Of a DNA stretch of 64,000 bases, positions 1 to 7,404 are shown one piece after another. Each line of letters opens with the position of its first letter. Position 1 is the stretch's first letter. The DNA comes from Emticicia sp037153985 (GTDB taxonomy: Bacteria > Bacteroidota > Bacteroidia > Cytophagales > Spirosomataceae): assembly GCF_037153985.1 (NCBI RefSeq), contig NZ_JBBAYI010000005.1:124001-188000 (forward strand). The letters run 5' to 3'. The notes under the pieces were generated by a model. That model had not been told where the DNA came from. It did not search any database and worked only from the letters and a program-made list of their open reading frames with translations. A program made the position numbers and the translations under genes.

Positions 1-436
1 CATAAGCAAATACGTCTTTTTCGCCGCCAACCATTGTGCAGGCTCCATGTAAAGCTCCGCTGGTGCCGCCGCTGGTGCCACAGTCCAGAAAATCAATCTG
101 GTGGCTTTTAAGGTACTCAAAACGTCTGACAGATTCTTTATAATGTGAGTTACCACCATCAATGACGATATCATTTGGCGAGAGGTAGCTCAATAATTCT
201 TCAATAACGCTATCAACGATGGGGCCTGCCGGAACCATCAACCAGATAACTTTTCTACCTGATAGTTTTTCGCATAGTTCCTTGAGCGAATAAGCGGGTG
301 TAATGCCGCCTTCTTCTCCGATTTTCTTGACCGATTCGGCATTAACATCCTGTGCGACTACGTCATACTGATGATTACGTAAATTAAGGGCTAGATTATA
401 ACCCATTTTACCGAGTCCAACAATTCCGATTTGCAT
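1..436 (-). CDS. gnd: 6-phosphogluconate dehydrogenase, N-terminal part (cut by window edge)
   Basis: The reverse strand from an ATG at 436 reads through to the window edge without a stop. It begins MQIGIVGLGKMGYNLALNLR, a Rossmann NAD(P)-binding motif (GxGxMG), and continues with a VPAGP segment, a DGGNSHY motif and a DCGTSGGTSGA motif. These are hallmarks of the decarboxylating 6-phosphogluconate dehydrogenases of the shorter, often NAD-preferring subfamily. The enzyme oxidises 6-phosphogluconate to ribulose 5-phosphate and CO2 in the oxidative pentose phosphate pathway. About 145 residues are visible; the helical C-terminal domain lies outside. It is divergently oriented from the gene at 763. 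The cofactor preference is inference. Confidence 0.9.
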   Translation of the reverse strand, partial: MQIGIVGLGKMGYNLALNLRNHQYDVVAQDVNAESVKKIGEEGGITPAYSLKELCEKLSGRKVIWLMVPAGPIVDSVIEELLSYLSPNDIVIDGGNSHYKESVRRFEYLKSHQIDFLDCGTSGGTSGALHGACTMVGGEKDVFAY

Positions 437-762
437 ACTTAAAAGCCCAAACGGGTGAGGTTTAATGATAAAATGATACAGAATTCGGGGTGTTTGGCAA
501 ATACCTTAACGGGCGTTATACTAACCTGATTGATACTAATTTTAAACAGATTAGCTGCTGGTGTTTCAGGTTAAGCCACTAAGGTAGCCCCGACACTGTG
601 CCAAAGCTACAAAAATTTCTGTTGTTGCCACAATAGAATAAGCATTGCCGCCAAATATGGAAACATAGCAACGAATTTACGAGCGAATCAGGATTTGATT
701 GGCTTATGGGGTTAGAATAAAACATATATTCGTTATCTTGCAGAAATAAACCCTATTCTATT
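437..762. other. intergenic region between divergent genes
   Basis: No credible coding region. It must hold the promoters of gnd (leftward) and of the membrane acyltransferase (rightward). The only candidate element I see is TATCTTGC at 734-741, one base short of the Bacteroidota -7 box TAnnTTTG, 22 nt before the ATG at 763. No strong hairpin was noticed. Confidence 0.5.
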
Positions 763-2031
763 ATGAAACAACGCCTGACGTCGCTCGACGTTTTTAGGGG
801 CATGACCATCATGCTCATGACTATTGTTAATAATCCCGGTGACTGGGGGAATATTTACCCACCACTCGAACACGCCGAATGGCACGGCTGCACCCCTACC
901 GATTTGGTGTTTCCGTTCTTTTTGTTCATTGTGGGTATTTCAACGGTATTAGCCATGCCTGTGAAGCGGTTCGATACGGCGGTGCTGGAGAAAATAATTG
1001 TTCGTGCCTTGCGGATTTTCCTGTTGGGGCTGTTTCTGAATTTCTTTTCAAAAATACATATCGGAGAGTTAAAGGGCGTTCCGCTGATGCTGATTCGGCT
1101 GGCTTTTACTGCTCTTATTACAATTGCCCTGCTAGGCGACTATGACCGCAAAAAACAGTTTCTGGTTGCCGTTGGCCTGTTTGTGGGTATGATAGGAATG
1201 GCATTTATGCTGAATGATTTTAAAGAAGTGCGGATTCCGGGCGTATTACAGCGCATTGCAATAGTATACCTCATTATATCGGTTATTTATGCTACTACCA
1301 ATACCACAACTCAGGTTATTATCGGGCTGGTGTGTTTGTTGGGTTACTGGGGGCTGATGAGCCTCGTTCCGGTGCCGGGTGTTGGGCCTGCCAATTTTGA
1401 GAAGGGTACGAATCTGGCTGCGTGGCTGGATAACTTTTTATTGCCGGGCCACTTGTGGGTTACTTCCAAAACCTGGGACCCTGAGGGTATTCTGAGTACC
1501 ATTCCGGCTATTGGTACAGGCATTGCGGGTGTGCTGGCAGGTAGTTGGCTGAGCAGCCGGTTTTCGGCAAACAAAAAGGCGGCTTATCTGATACTGGCAG
1601 GAGTGTTGGGCGTTGGCCTCGGAATGCTATGGAATATAGTGTTTCCGATTAATAAGGCACTCTGGACAAGCTCTTTTGTGCTTTATACCTCCGGATGGGC
1701 TTTATTGGTGCTGGGCTTATTGTATTTTCTGATTGATGTGATACGGTTCGATTTCTGGACAAAACCTTTTGTGATTTTTGGGGTAAACCCTATGGTGGTG
1801 TTTTTCTTTTCGGGGATTATTCCGCGCGCCCTAAACATGATAGACATTCCTGTGCCACAAAATGGGGCTGAGGCCTCGACAGGGCTGGTTTCATGGCTTT
1901 ACGAATACTGGATTGCGCCGTTCTTTTCAGCACCCAAAAATGCTTCGTTGGCAGGGGCTATTGTGTATCTGGTAATCTGGTTTATTATTCTGATTTATTT
2001 TTACAGAAGAAAATTGATTTTTAAGGTTTAA
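763..2031 (+). CDS. HGSNAT-like (DUF5009/DUF1624) membrane acyltransferase, copy 1
   Basis: A 422-residue polytopic membrane protein of about ten hydrophobic segments. It starts with RLTSLDVFRGMTIMLMTIV and has a DLVFPFFLFIVG segment, the typical N-terminus of bacterial homologues of heparan-alpha-glucosaminide N-acetyltransferase (NagX/YeiB-like). A central DPEGILSTIPAIGTGIAG loop and a PINKALWTSSFVLY segment are also characteristic. The human enzyme transfers acetyl from acetyl-CoA across a membrane to glucosamine; the substrate here is unknown. The next gene, DUF1080, starts 54 nt after the stop and may be co-transcribed, which suggests a role in sugar metabolism (inference). A second copy lies at 12196-13305. 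Confidence 0.88.
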   Translation: MKQRLTSLDVFRGMTIMLMTIVNNPGDWGNIYPPLEHAEWHGCTPTDLVFPFFLFIVGISTVLAMPVKRFDTAVLEKIIVRALRIFLLGLFLNFFSKIHIGELKGVPLMLIRLAFTALITIALLGDYDRKKQFLVAVGLFVGMIGMAFMLNDFKEVRIPGVLQRIAIVYLIISVIYATTNTTTQVIIGLVCLLGYWGLMSLVPVPGVGPANFEKGTNLAAWLDNFLLPGHLWVTSKTWDPEGILSTIPAIGTGIAGVLAGSWLSSRFSANKKAAYLILAGVLGVGLGMLWNIVFPINKALWTSSFVLYTSGWALLVLGLLYFLIDVIRFDFWTKPFVIFGVNPMVVFFFSGIIPRALNMIDIPVPQNGAEASTGLVSWLYEYWIAPFFSAPKNASLAGAIVYLVIWFIILIYFYRRKLIFKV

Positions 2032-2085
2032 ATTTTGTTCCTTAGCGAAATTATTTTCAACGAGTATCAACCTTCTATTTTGACA

Positions 2086-2745
2086 ATGAAAAAAGTACTG
2101 ATTTTAGCTTTAGCTCTGGGTGCAACAAGCACGTTTGCACAAAAAGGGAAATGGGTTAAGTTGTTTGATGGTAAAACTACCAACGGATGGCATTCGTGGC
2201 ATTCGGCCGAGGTAAAGGGCTGGCACGTCATGAATGGCGTGTTAATGACACACGGCGGCAGCGGCGACCTCGTAACTGATAAAGAATACGAGAATTTCGA
2301 GCTTGAATTTGATTTTAAAGCAGCACCTAAAGGCAATAGCGGTGTTATTTATAAGGTAATTGAAAAACCTGAGTTTGGTGCTACGTATACGTCGGGGCCA
2401 GAGTATCAGATAATTGACGACAAGGGGTATCCGTCGCCCATTAAAGACACTCAAAAAACGGCGGCCAATTATGATATGCAGCCAGCCAATGACCTGAATA
2501 TAGTAAAACCTGCCGGCCAATGGAATAAAGGTAAAATTATTGTAAAAGACGGCCACGTTGAGCATTGGCTGAACGGCGAAAAGGTAGTGGAGTATGAATA
2601 TGGCAGCACCGACTGGATTGCCATGGTAGCCAAAAGTAAATTTGCCAACTGGGAGTACGCCAATGCTCATGCCAAAGGTAAAATAGCTTTACAAGACCAC
2701 GGCGATATGGTTTCGTTCAGAAATATGCGAATCAGAGAGTTATAA
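2086..2745 (+). CDS. DUF1080 (3-keto-disaccharide hydrolase fold) secreted protein
   Basis: About 219 residues from the ATG at 2086; an upstream non-ATG extension is unlikely because MKKVLILALALGATSTFAQ is a clean signal peptide. The mature protein begins with KWVKLFDGKTTNGWHSW and includes NFELEFDFKAAPKGNSGVIYK, diagnostic of the DUF1080 concanavalin-like fold, some members of which hydrolyse 3-keto-glycosides. The typical GPEYQIIDD and HWLNGEKVVEYE motifs are present and the length is normal. It is probably periplasmic. It follows the acyltransferase at 763 and is closed by a strong hairpin at 2753-2779. The exact substrate cannot be read from the sequence. Confidence 0.92.
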   Translation: MKKVLILALALGATSTFAQKGKWVKLFDGKTTNGWHSWHSAEVKGWHVMNGVLMTHGGSGDLVTDKEYENFELEFDFKAAPKGNSGVIYKVIEKPEFGATYTSGPEYQIIDDKGYPSPIKDTQKTAANYDMQPANDLNIVKPAGQWNKGKIIVKDGHVEHWLNGEKVVEYEYGSTDWIAMVAKSKFANWEYANAHAKGKIALQDHGDMVSFRNMRIREL

Positions 2746-2752
2746 AAAAACA

Positions 2753-2779
2753 AAAGGAGGGCTTCAAAAACCCTCCTTT
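2753..2779. terminator. bidirectional hairpin terminator
   Basis: AAAGGAGGG at 2753-2761 pairs with CCCTCCTTT at 2771-2779. It sits between the convergent stops at 2745 (+) and 2806 (-), with A-rich and T-rich flanks, so it can serve both strands. Confidence 0.85.
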
Positions 2780-2805
2780 CTGTTTATTACTAATAAGTAT
2801 TTTTA

Positions 2806-3330
2806 TTAGAATTTGAAAGTAACCCCGAATGAATTATAAGGGAAGCCTAACTCTGCATAAACGCCTAGTTTTTCTTTGAAATAATATCTGGCTCCTAAAT
2901 ACCCAATATATACCGGATTAGTGTAAGTAGATGAATAGTTGTAATAATTAGTGTAGCTGTCGCTATATTTCTGAATTTTTACACCTAAGCCTATTCCTAC
3001 ATAGGGGTCAAACTTATTGTCATCAATATTCAGGGCTTCGTTTACGAATTTCCCGAAATGGAGTGCGCCTCTTGCGCCTACGGCAGTACTTGAAACATTG
3101 TAATTGCCCCAGCCAAAGCCGTAATGTCTTACATTATAGCCGCCCATCACACCAACGCTGATTAGTTCGTGTATACCTACATCAAAAGAAGCGTTTACGC
3201 CTATACCGTATCCTAAACCAAGCCCAACGTTTAAATTCTTTGTTCCTTTGTCAAAAGCTTGTGCTTGTGTGTTTTCTGCAAAAAATAAGCACATAATTGC
3301 TACTGCAGTAATTTTAAATAAATTTTTCAT
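2806..3330 (-). CDS. small outer-membrane beta-barrel protein
   Basis: 174 residues with signal peptide MKNLFKITAVAIMCLFFAEN ending near TQAQA. The rest consists of alternating hydrophobic strands rich in Gly and Tyr (for example LNVGLGLGYGIGVNASFDVG and YVGIGLGVKIQKY) and ends in a strand with a terminal Phe (FGVTFKF), as expected for barrels inserted by BamA. It resembles the OmpW/OMP_b-brl group of roughly eight-stranded proteins. It lies downstream of the TPR pair but after a 137-nt gap that holds an inverted repeat and a possible promoter, so it may be a separate unit. Function unknown. Confidence 0.8.
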   Translation of the reverse strand: MKNLFKITAVAIMCLFFAENTQAQAFDKGTKNLNVGLGLGYGIGVNASFDVGIHELISVGVMGGYNVRHYGFGWGNYNVSSTAVGARGALHFGKFVNEALNIDDNKFDPYVGIGLGVKIQKYSDSYTNYYNYSSTYTNPVYIGYLGARYYFKEKLGVYAELGFPYNSFGVTFKF

Positions 3331-3380
3331 AATAACTAAATTTAATATTGAAGCGGAAAATTATAATACCTAGACACATA

Positions 3381-3441
3381 AAACAACGTTTACCCTACTG
3401 AAATAGCAATAAAATATATTTAACGGCAAAAAACGTTGTTT
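3381..3441. repeat. spaced inverted repeat upstream of barrel gene
   Basis: AAACAACGTTT at 3381-3391 and AAACGTTGTTT at 3431-3441 are perfect inverted copies separated by 39 nt. They lie between the TPR gene (ends 3468) and the barrel gene (starts 3330), upstream of a promoter-like TTG, 20 nt, TAATTTTC on the minus strand. This could be an operator or a long-loop terminator. Confidence 0.45.
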
Positions 3442-3467
3442 GAACTGGAGAAAATAGGAGCTATTTT

Positions 3468-4307
3468 TTATCTGGAAACCTCATCAAGAATCTGGTTATA
3501 AACCTTAGACCTGCGTTTCTTTTTCTGATTTTCAGCAATTACTTCGGCTTTTTTATAGCCACCCATATAGTATCGTTGAAACCAGGGCACCATAGAAATA
3601 AAGATGTCGAGTGGAGCGGGGCTTTCAATGGCTGCCAGAATCCCCCATGTAACTATTCCACCTGTCAGTAAAAAGGAGTTAAAGCCATTTCTGAGGTCAC
3701 CGGCATAAAATTGCCCTAGTCCGGGTAATATCATGCTTAAAATACGGGCTTTTCTGGGGCTTAATTTGTTGATTTTATCATTTTTAACAAAAAGCTGCTC
3801 TATTTTCTGTTGGGCTTCTTTGTTATTGGGGTCAGTTAAAGAAAGAAATTCTTTTTTGGCTTCGTCATATTTTTCTGTTGAAAAATGAAGAATAGCCGAG
3901 TAGAATACTTTTCGTCGTTGCTGTTCGGTGTTTAGCTTGTCAGGGATATTTACGAGTTCGATTTCGGCATACTCAAAGTTATTCAGAATCAGAAAGCATG
4001 ATAATTTCCTGAGCAGAATTTCAGCTTTTGAGCTATCTGTTTTTTGTTGATAAAAAGCCAGTTCGTAATAATCGGCAGCTTCTTCATAGCTCTGAATCTC
4101 ATAGAGGCAGTCAGCAATATTTTTATAGCAAAGTTTGCGGTATTCTTCAGCCTTATCAAAGAAAATTACACGTCGGTAGGTGTTGGCTGCTCCTTCATAG
4201 TCTTTTTTTGCAAAAAGCTCATTGGCAAAAACAAATGTTTGTTGGAGGTCCTGCGCCTCTACGAACAGAGGAAATAATATAAAAAATATTTTTAGAAATT
4301 TGCGCAT
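3468..4307 (-). CDS. TPR protein with C-terminal membrane motif (DUF5683-like), B
   Basis: 279 residues. A signal peptide (MRKFLKIFFILFPLFVEAQ) is followed by helical TPR-type repeats (FVFANELFAKKDYEGAANTY, CYKNIADCLYEIQSYEEAAD). Near residue 188 comes SMILPGLGQFYAGDLRNGFN and then two hydrophobic stretches. The S-x-I-x-PGxGxFYxGD motif is shared with the neighbour at 4338-5165 and resembles DUF5683/TM2-type membrane hairpins. The basic tail (QKKKRRSK) probably stays on the cytoplasmic side. The gap to the preceding gene is 30 nt. The pair and the YidD-like gene form one operon, so a joint role at the inner membrane facing the periplasm is likely. No enzyme motif is visible. Confidence 0.75.
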   Translation of the reverse strand: MRKFLKIFFILFPLFVEAQDLQQTFVFANELFAKKDYEGAANTYRRVIFFDKAEEYRKLCYKNIADCLYEIQSYEEAADYYELAFYQQKTDSSKAEILLRKLSCFLILNNFEYAEIELVNIPDKLNTEQQRRKVFYSAILHFSTEKYDEAKKEFLSLTDPNNKEAQQKIEQLFVKNDKINKLSPRKARILSMILPGLGQFYAGDLRNGFNSFLLTGGIVTWGILAAIESPAPLDIFISMVPWFQRYYMGGYKKAEVIAENQKKKRRSKVYNQILDEVSR

Positions 4308-4337
4308 ACAAATAACAAATGAGAGGGGGTGGATTTT

Positions 4338-5165
4338 TTAGAAATAGCTATTAAAAAGATTTTCTATCTTATTTTTAATGCTTTGGTGGCTTCTGCGGTT
4401 ATAGGCTTTGGCTGATACAACTGACCCATGTATATTACCTAAATAAAAACCTAGGCCCACGCTGCCGTATATCCAGCCGCGGGTGCTTTTAACCCCACTC
4501 TTACTAAAACCTCTGATTGACTGAAAAGCCATTGTTCCTATAAAAAACATTGAAACTACGCCATCTTTCCAGTCTTTTGTATAGAAACGACCTGTACCGG
4601 GTATAATGGTTGACATAATGCCCGCTAAAGCAGGGCTTTTTCGTTTGATACTGATTGCCTGATTAGCCAGTGCTTTATAGTCAGGTGCCAGTTTATGGTC
4701 GTTGGAGTTGAGGGCATCCAGAATTTCTTTGGCGGTTTTGTAGTTGTCTTGTAATATTTCAGCAGTAGCCGATAAAATAATTTTATCAGGCTGAGCCATC
4801 TGCGTATTAACGGCCCAAAGGTCTTTGGCTGCTTTATAGTCGGTTTTTAAGAGTAATGTCCGGCTGTATTCGATAGACGGTAACGAGGGCATTAGCGTAA
4901 AGTCAGGATACAGTTGTCTGGTTCGGGAAACAGCCTCTTCTAGTTTTCCAGACCGACGATACATTGATAAAAGCAATGTTTTGAGGGTATCACTTTGCGG
5001 ACGCATAAAAACCAGGCGTTCATACTCGCGGGTTGCTAACTCATACTGGCCGGCTTTAGAAAGATATTCGGCAAATTTTCTGGAGTTATCGTAGTTGTAA
5101 AGGTCTTGTGCGGAAGAATTTATAAATTTGAATAATATGAAAACGAATAATAGTTTTTTTTTCAT
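4338..5165 (-). CDS. TPR protein with C-terminal membrane motif (DUF5683-like), A
   Basis: About 275 residues from ATG 5165 (MKKKLLFVFILFKFINSSAQ, signal peptide). An upstream TTG start is possible but would overlap the previous gene. Repeats such as KAGQYELATREYERLVFMRP and SMYRRSGKLEEAVSRTRQLY are TPR-like. The C-terminal part has GIMSTIIPGTGRFYTKDWKD followed by hydrophobic segments around FFIGTMAFQSI and GSVGLGFYLGN, matching the domain order of gene B (3468-4307). The ATG lies 4 nt after the stop of the YidD-like gene, so translational coupling is likely. The two proteins look like diverged tandem duplicates. Function unknown; membrane-protein assembly is inferred from the neighbour. Confidence 0.75.
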   Translation of the reverse strand: MKKKLLFVFILFKFINSSAQDLYNYDNSRKFAEYLSKAGQYELATREYERLVFMRPQSDTLKTLLLSMYRRSGKLEEAVSRTRQLYPDFTLMPSLPSIEYSRTLLLKTDYKAAKDLWAVNTQMAQPDKIILSATAEILQDNYKTAKEILDALNSNDHKLAPDYKALANQAISIKRKSPALAGIMSTIIPGTGRFYTKDWKDGVVSMFFIGTMAFQSIRGFSKSGVKSTRGWIYGSVGLGFYLGNIHGSVVSAKAYNRRSHQSIKNKIENLFNSYF

Positions 5166-5169
5166 CAGA

Positions 5170-5568
5170 TTAGGGTTTATCAATCAATAACTTGGCCTTC
5201 ATGTCAATCTCATATTTGGTTGGACTCAAGCCATTGCATCTGGTGAGCCTATCCATTGTTCTGATTCCACCCATTACAACGCCATACTTTTTAACAGATA
5301 AAATGCCGTATTCTGAGCAAGATGGGGTAAAGGTACAGACGGTTAAATCCTGAGACGAGAAAAAGCTCTTATAAAACAGAAAAAGCCCTGAGAACAGATA
5401 CTGCACTTCATTTTTATTGCCTTTAGCCTCTTTGTATACTTTTTTAGGGGCCTGTTGTATGATGTTCCTGTGCAGGTTTATTTCATCCTTACTTTGGGCT
5501 ATTGCCTGATTTAGGCAGAACAACAACAGGAGTAGGGTGGTTGTATATGTTATCTTCGCCTGTTTCAT
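5170..5568 (-). CDS. YidD-family protein with a Sec signal peptide
   Basis: 132 residues from ATG 5568. The N-terminus, KITYTTTLLLLLFCLNQAIA then Q, is a signal peptide or anchor. The C-terminal half is a YidD domain: FLFYKSFF, CTFTPSCSEYG, GIRTMDRLTRCNG. Cysteines C78, C84 and C111 have exactly the spacing (x5, x26) of C24, C30 and C57 in the ordinary YidD at 32328-32537. YidD normally lies on the cytoplasmic face of the inner membrane beside YidC; a signal peptide would put this copy in the periplasm, which is unusual. The usual GGHGYDPVP tail is replaced by LSPTKYEID. Its 5' end overlaps the upstream gene by 80 nt, and gene A follows after 4 nt. Confidence 0.82.
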   Translation of the reverse strand: MKQAKITYTTTLLLLLFCLNQAIAQSKDEINLHRNIIQQAPKKVYKEAKGNKNEVQYLFSGLFLFYKSFFSSQDLTVCTFTPSCSEYGILSVKKYGVVMGGIRTMDRLTRCNGLSPTKYEIDMKAKLLIDKP

Positions 5569-6217
5569 CGATAGCAATGTTTTTATAGGTTGTTTGCTGT
5601 ATATTTTGTGTACCGTCTGAATTATAAGAAATTTGTGTTACCTGCCTAGGGAAAATCACTCCTTTTATATTAACATAATCTTTAAAAAACTGCTGGCTAA
5701 GTAGTTTGTCAGACACATCATAAAACGCTATGGCATCTAATTTTTTGTCAATATTAGCCATTTTTATTTTACCAAGAATCTTTACAAGGCGTTTTTCTAC
5801 TACTTTCCATGTAGTTACAATTCTTCCGTCGGCTTCTTTTTCTACTTTTTCTACTTTATAGACACCATTAATTTTTCCTGAATTTATACCGTAGTCGGCT
5901 AATCTTCCTGATAAAGATAAATGAAAAATCGAGAACTCGTTCATGATAGTTACACTTTGGGAAGCTAGCAGAGAGTCATTTTTGTTTAATCTATACAGTG
6001 TGGTGTCTTTAATTATAATGGTTTCCTGTTGCGGAAAATGCAATTTATAAATCAGGGTCAAAGAGGGTTTGTCGTAATAAACTTTACCAACCGTGAGCCT
6101 GTAAGCACCTGTGGCTAATTTATCTTTTATGGAAACGTCGGCTTTCAGACGGAAAAATTCTTGTGCAAACGTGAGTTGAAAAGAGCAGACAAAAACCAGA
6201 AATAATATCTTTTTCAT
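5489..6217 (-). CDS. LolA-like periplasmic protein
   Basis: 242 residues from ATG 6217 (MKKILFLVFVCSFQLTFAQ, signal peptide); an upstream non-ATG start would add 13 poor residues. The pattern GAYRLTVGKVYYDKPSLTLIYKL, then IIKDTTLYRLNKND, then FHLSLSGRLADYGI resembles the LolA/LolB-type lipoprotein carrier fold, including the strand describing an acidified or dried-film-like dgk(x)lyxY segment. The match is by pattern only and moderate. It may bind lipid or lipoprotein in the periplasm. The last 80 nt also encode the signal peptide of the YidD-like gene in another frame. A hairpin at 6244-6270 separates it from the lipoprotein gene upstream. Confidence 0.6.
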   Translation of the reverse strand: MKKILFLVFVCSFQLTFAQEFFRLKADVSIKDKLATGAYRLTVGKVYYDKPSLTLIYKLHFPQQETIIIKDTTLYRLNKNDSLLASQSVTIMNEFSIFHLSLSGRLADYGINSGKINGVYKVEKVEKEADGRIVTTWKVVEKRLVKILGKIKMANIDKKLDAIAFYDVSDKLLSQQFFKDYVNIKGVIFPRQVTQISYNSDGTQNIQQTTYKNIAIDETGEDNIYNHPTPVVVLPKSGNSPK

Positions 6218-6243
6218 TATTTTCACTATATATCTTAAACAAA

Positions 6244-6270
6244 GAAAGCCCAACAAGGGGTTGGGCTTTC
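6244..6270 (-). terminator. hairpin terminator after the lipoprotein gene
   Basis: GAAAGCCCAAC at 6244-6254 pairs with GTTGGGCTTTC at 6260-6270. Read on the minus strand it follows the stop at 6291 and is followed by TTTGTT, so it likely ends the lipoprotein transcript before the LolA-like gene. Confidence 0.75.
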
Positions 6271-6290
6271 CTTTATGAATTTCATATTAA

Positions 6291-6929
6291 TTAAAACCAG
6301 AATGCGCCTCCGCCAATCAATACTACGAAAATCCACCATAGTAACCAAACACCAACCCATACTAAACAGCCATAAAGTGCTTTTTTAGTTTGGTCTTTGT
6401 CTTGGTCAGTTACGATATATACTACCAATACACCAACTAAGCCAAGTACACAACCCCACCAGAAAGCAGGAATGTTTAATGGAAGGTCACCAGCAGCAAC
6501 AGTAGAAGTTACATTGCTGTCAAGTTTCAAATCTTTAGTTAATTCAGTATTTTGTACATCTTCAATTGTAGTGCTTTCGTTAGCATTTACATACTCTTCA
6601 AGTTTGTTTAATTTTTCAAACTCAGCGTTGATGCTTTTTTCATCATATTTCAATGCTTGAACCTGCGCAGGAGTAGTAACATCGTTTGATGCTGTTAGAG
6701 ATTCTGCCGGATTTGCAAGTGTTGTAGCAACCACTTCTTCTGAAGTAGCAACAGGAGTAGCTTCAACTGCAGCTGGCGTAACTTCTGCAATAACCTGAGC
6801 TTTAGCTTTTGGTGCTTGTGCGTAAGTTTCAACAGTGCCTTTTTGAACAAAAGCATATTGTTTTTTCTGACAAGCTACGAAAAAGAAAGAAATAGCTGTT
6901 GCGAAGATAATAGATAGTTTTCTTTTCAT
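6291..6929 (-). CDS. lipoprotein with KKQYA N-terminus and C-terminal membrane segments
   Basis: 212 residues. The signal peptide ends in a lipobox (FFFVAC); the mature N-terminus is CQKKQYAFVQKGTVETYAQA, followed by a long Ala/Val/Thr/Pro-rich stretch that looks disordered and a charged helical part (KSINAEFEKLNKLEEYVNAN). The last 65 residues hold two hydrophobic segments around IPAFWWGCVLGLVGVLVVYI and CLVWVGVWLLWWIFVVLIGG, separated by DQDKDQTKK. A lipid anchor plus transmembrane helices in one protein is odd and suggests inner-membrane retention. It is divergently transcribed from a protein with the same N-terminal motif (7405-8070). Function unknown. Confidence 0.75.
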   Translation of the reverse strand: MKRKLSIIFATAISFFFVACQKKQYAFVQKGTVETYAQAPKAKAQVIAEVTPAAVEATPVATSEEVVATTLANPAESLTASNDVTTPAQVQALKYDEKSINAEFEKLNKLEEYVNANESTTIEDVQNTELTKDLKLDSNVTSTVAAGDLPLNIPAFWWGCVLGLVGVLVVYIVTDQDKDQTKKALYGCLVWVGVWLLWWIFVVLIGGGAFWF

Positions 6930-7404
6930 TTACTTAAAGAGTTTTAAATGGTCAAAAGATAGTTTTTTTCTGTTCGCAATATACTATGGTATTTTAAAAA
7001 AACGAGATTTTTCAAAGATATTTTTTCTTAAAAATTTACTTAATGGTAAAAAAAATGGTAGCTATAAACAAGAAGTTGGTAGCCACATAAAATACTTTGA
7101 TAGCTTTTTGAGAAGATTTTTCGGTAACAGCAGGTTTTTTGTTAGTACTTTTATTGGGTTAACTGCAAATAGGATTTATTTAATAAGATGCCGCGCTGAT
7201 GAACTTTTATAGATGTTTGTTAATGCTACCGTTTACACAATATAACGCTTAATAATAAACTTTTGATCGCTTGGCTTGTTTTGTATGCGATATGCCCATA
7301 TATAGAGGCAGGGTATTTTATGTATTAAAAAAAACAGCTTTGGCTAATAATGCCCTATTGTTTTAATTTGCATTTTCATAAAATTTTATACCTAATATAG
7401 CATC
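6930..7404. other. intergenic region between two divergent lipoprotein genes
   Basis: AT-rich and without a coding region. A promoter-like element for the rightward gene is TTG 7340-7342, a 21-nt spacer and TTAATTTGC at 7363-7371, close to the Bacteroidota -33/-7 pattern. Nothing else was seen. Confidence 0.5.
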
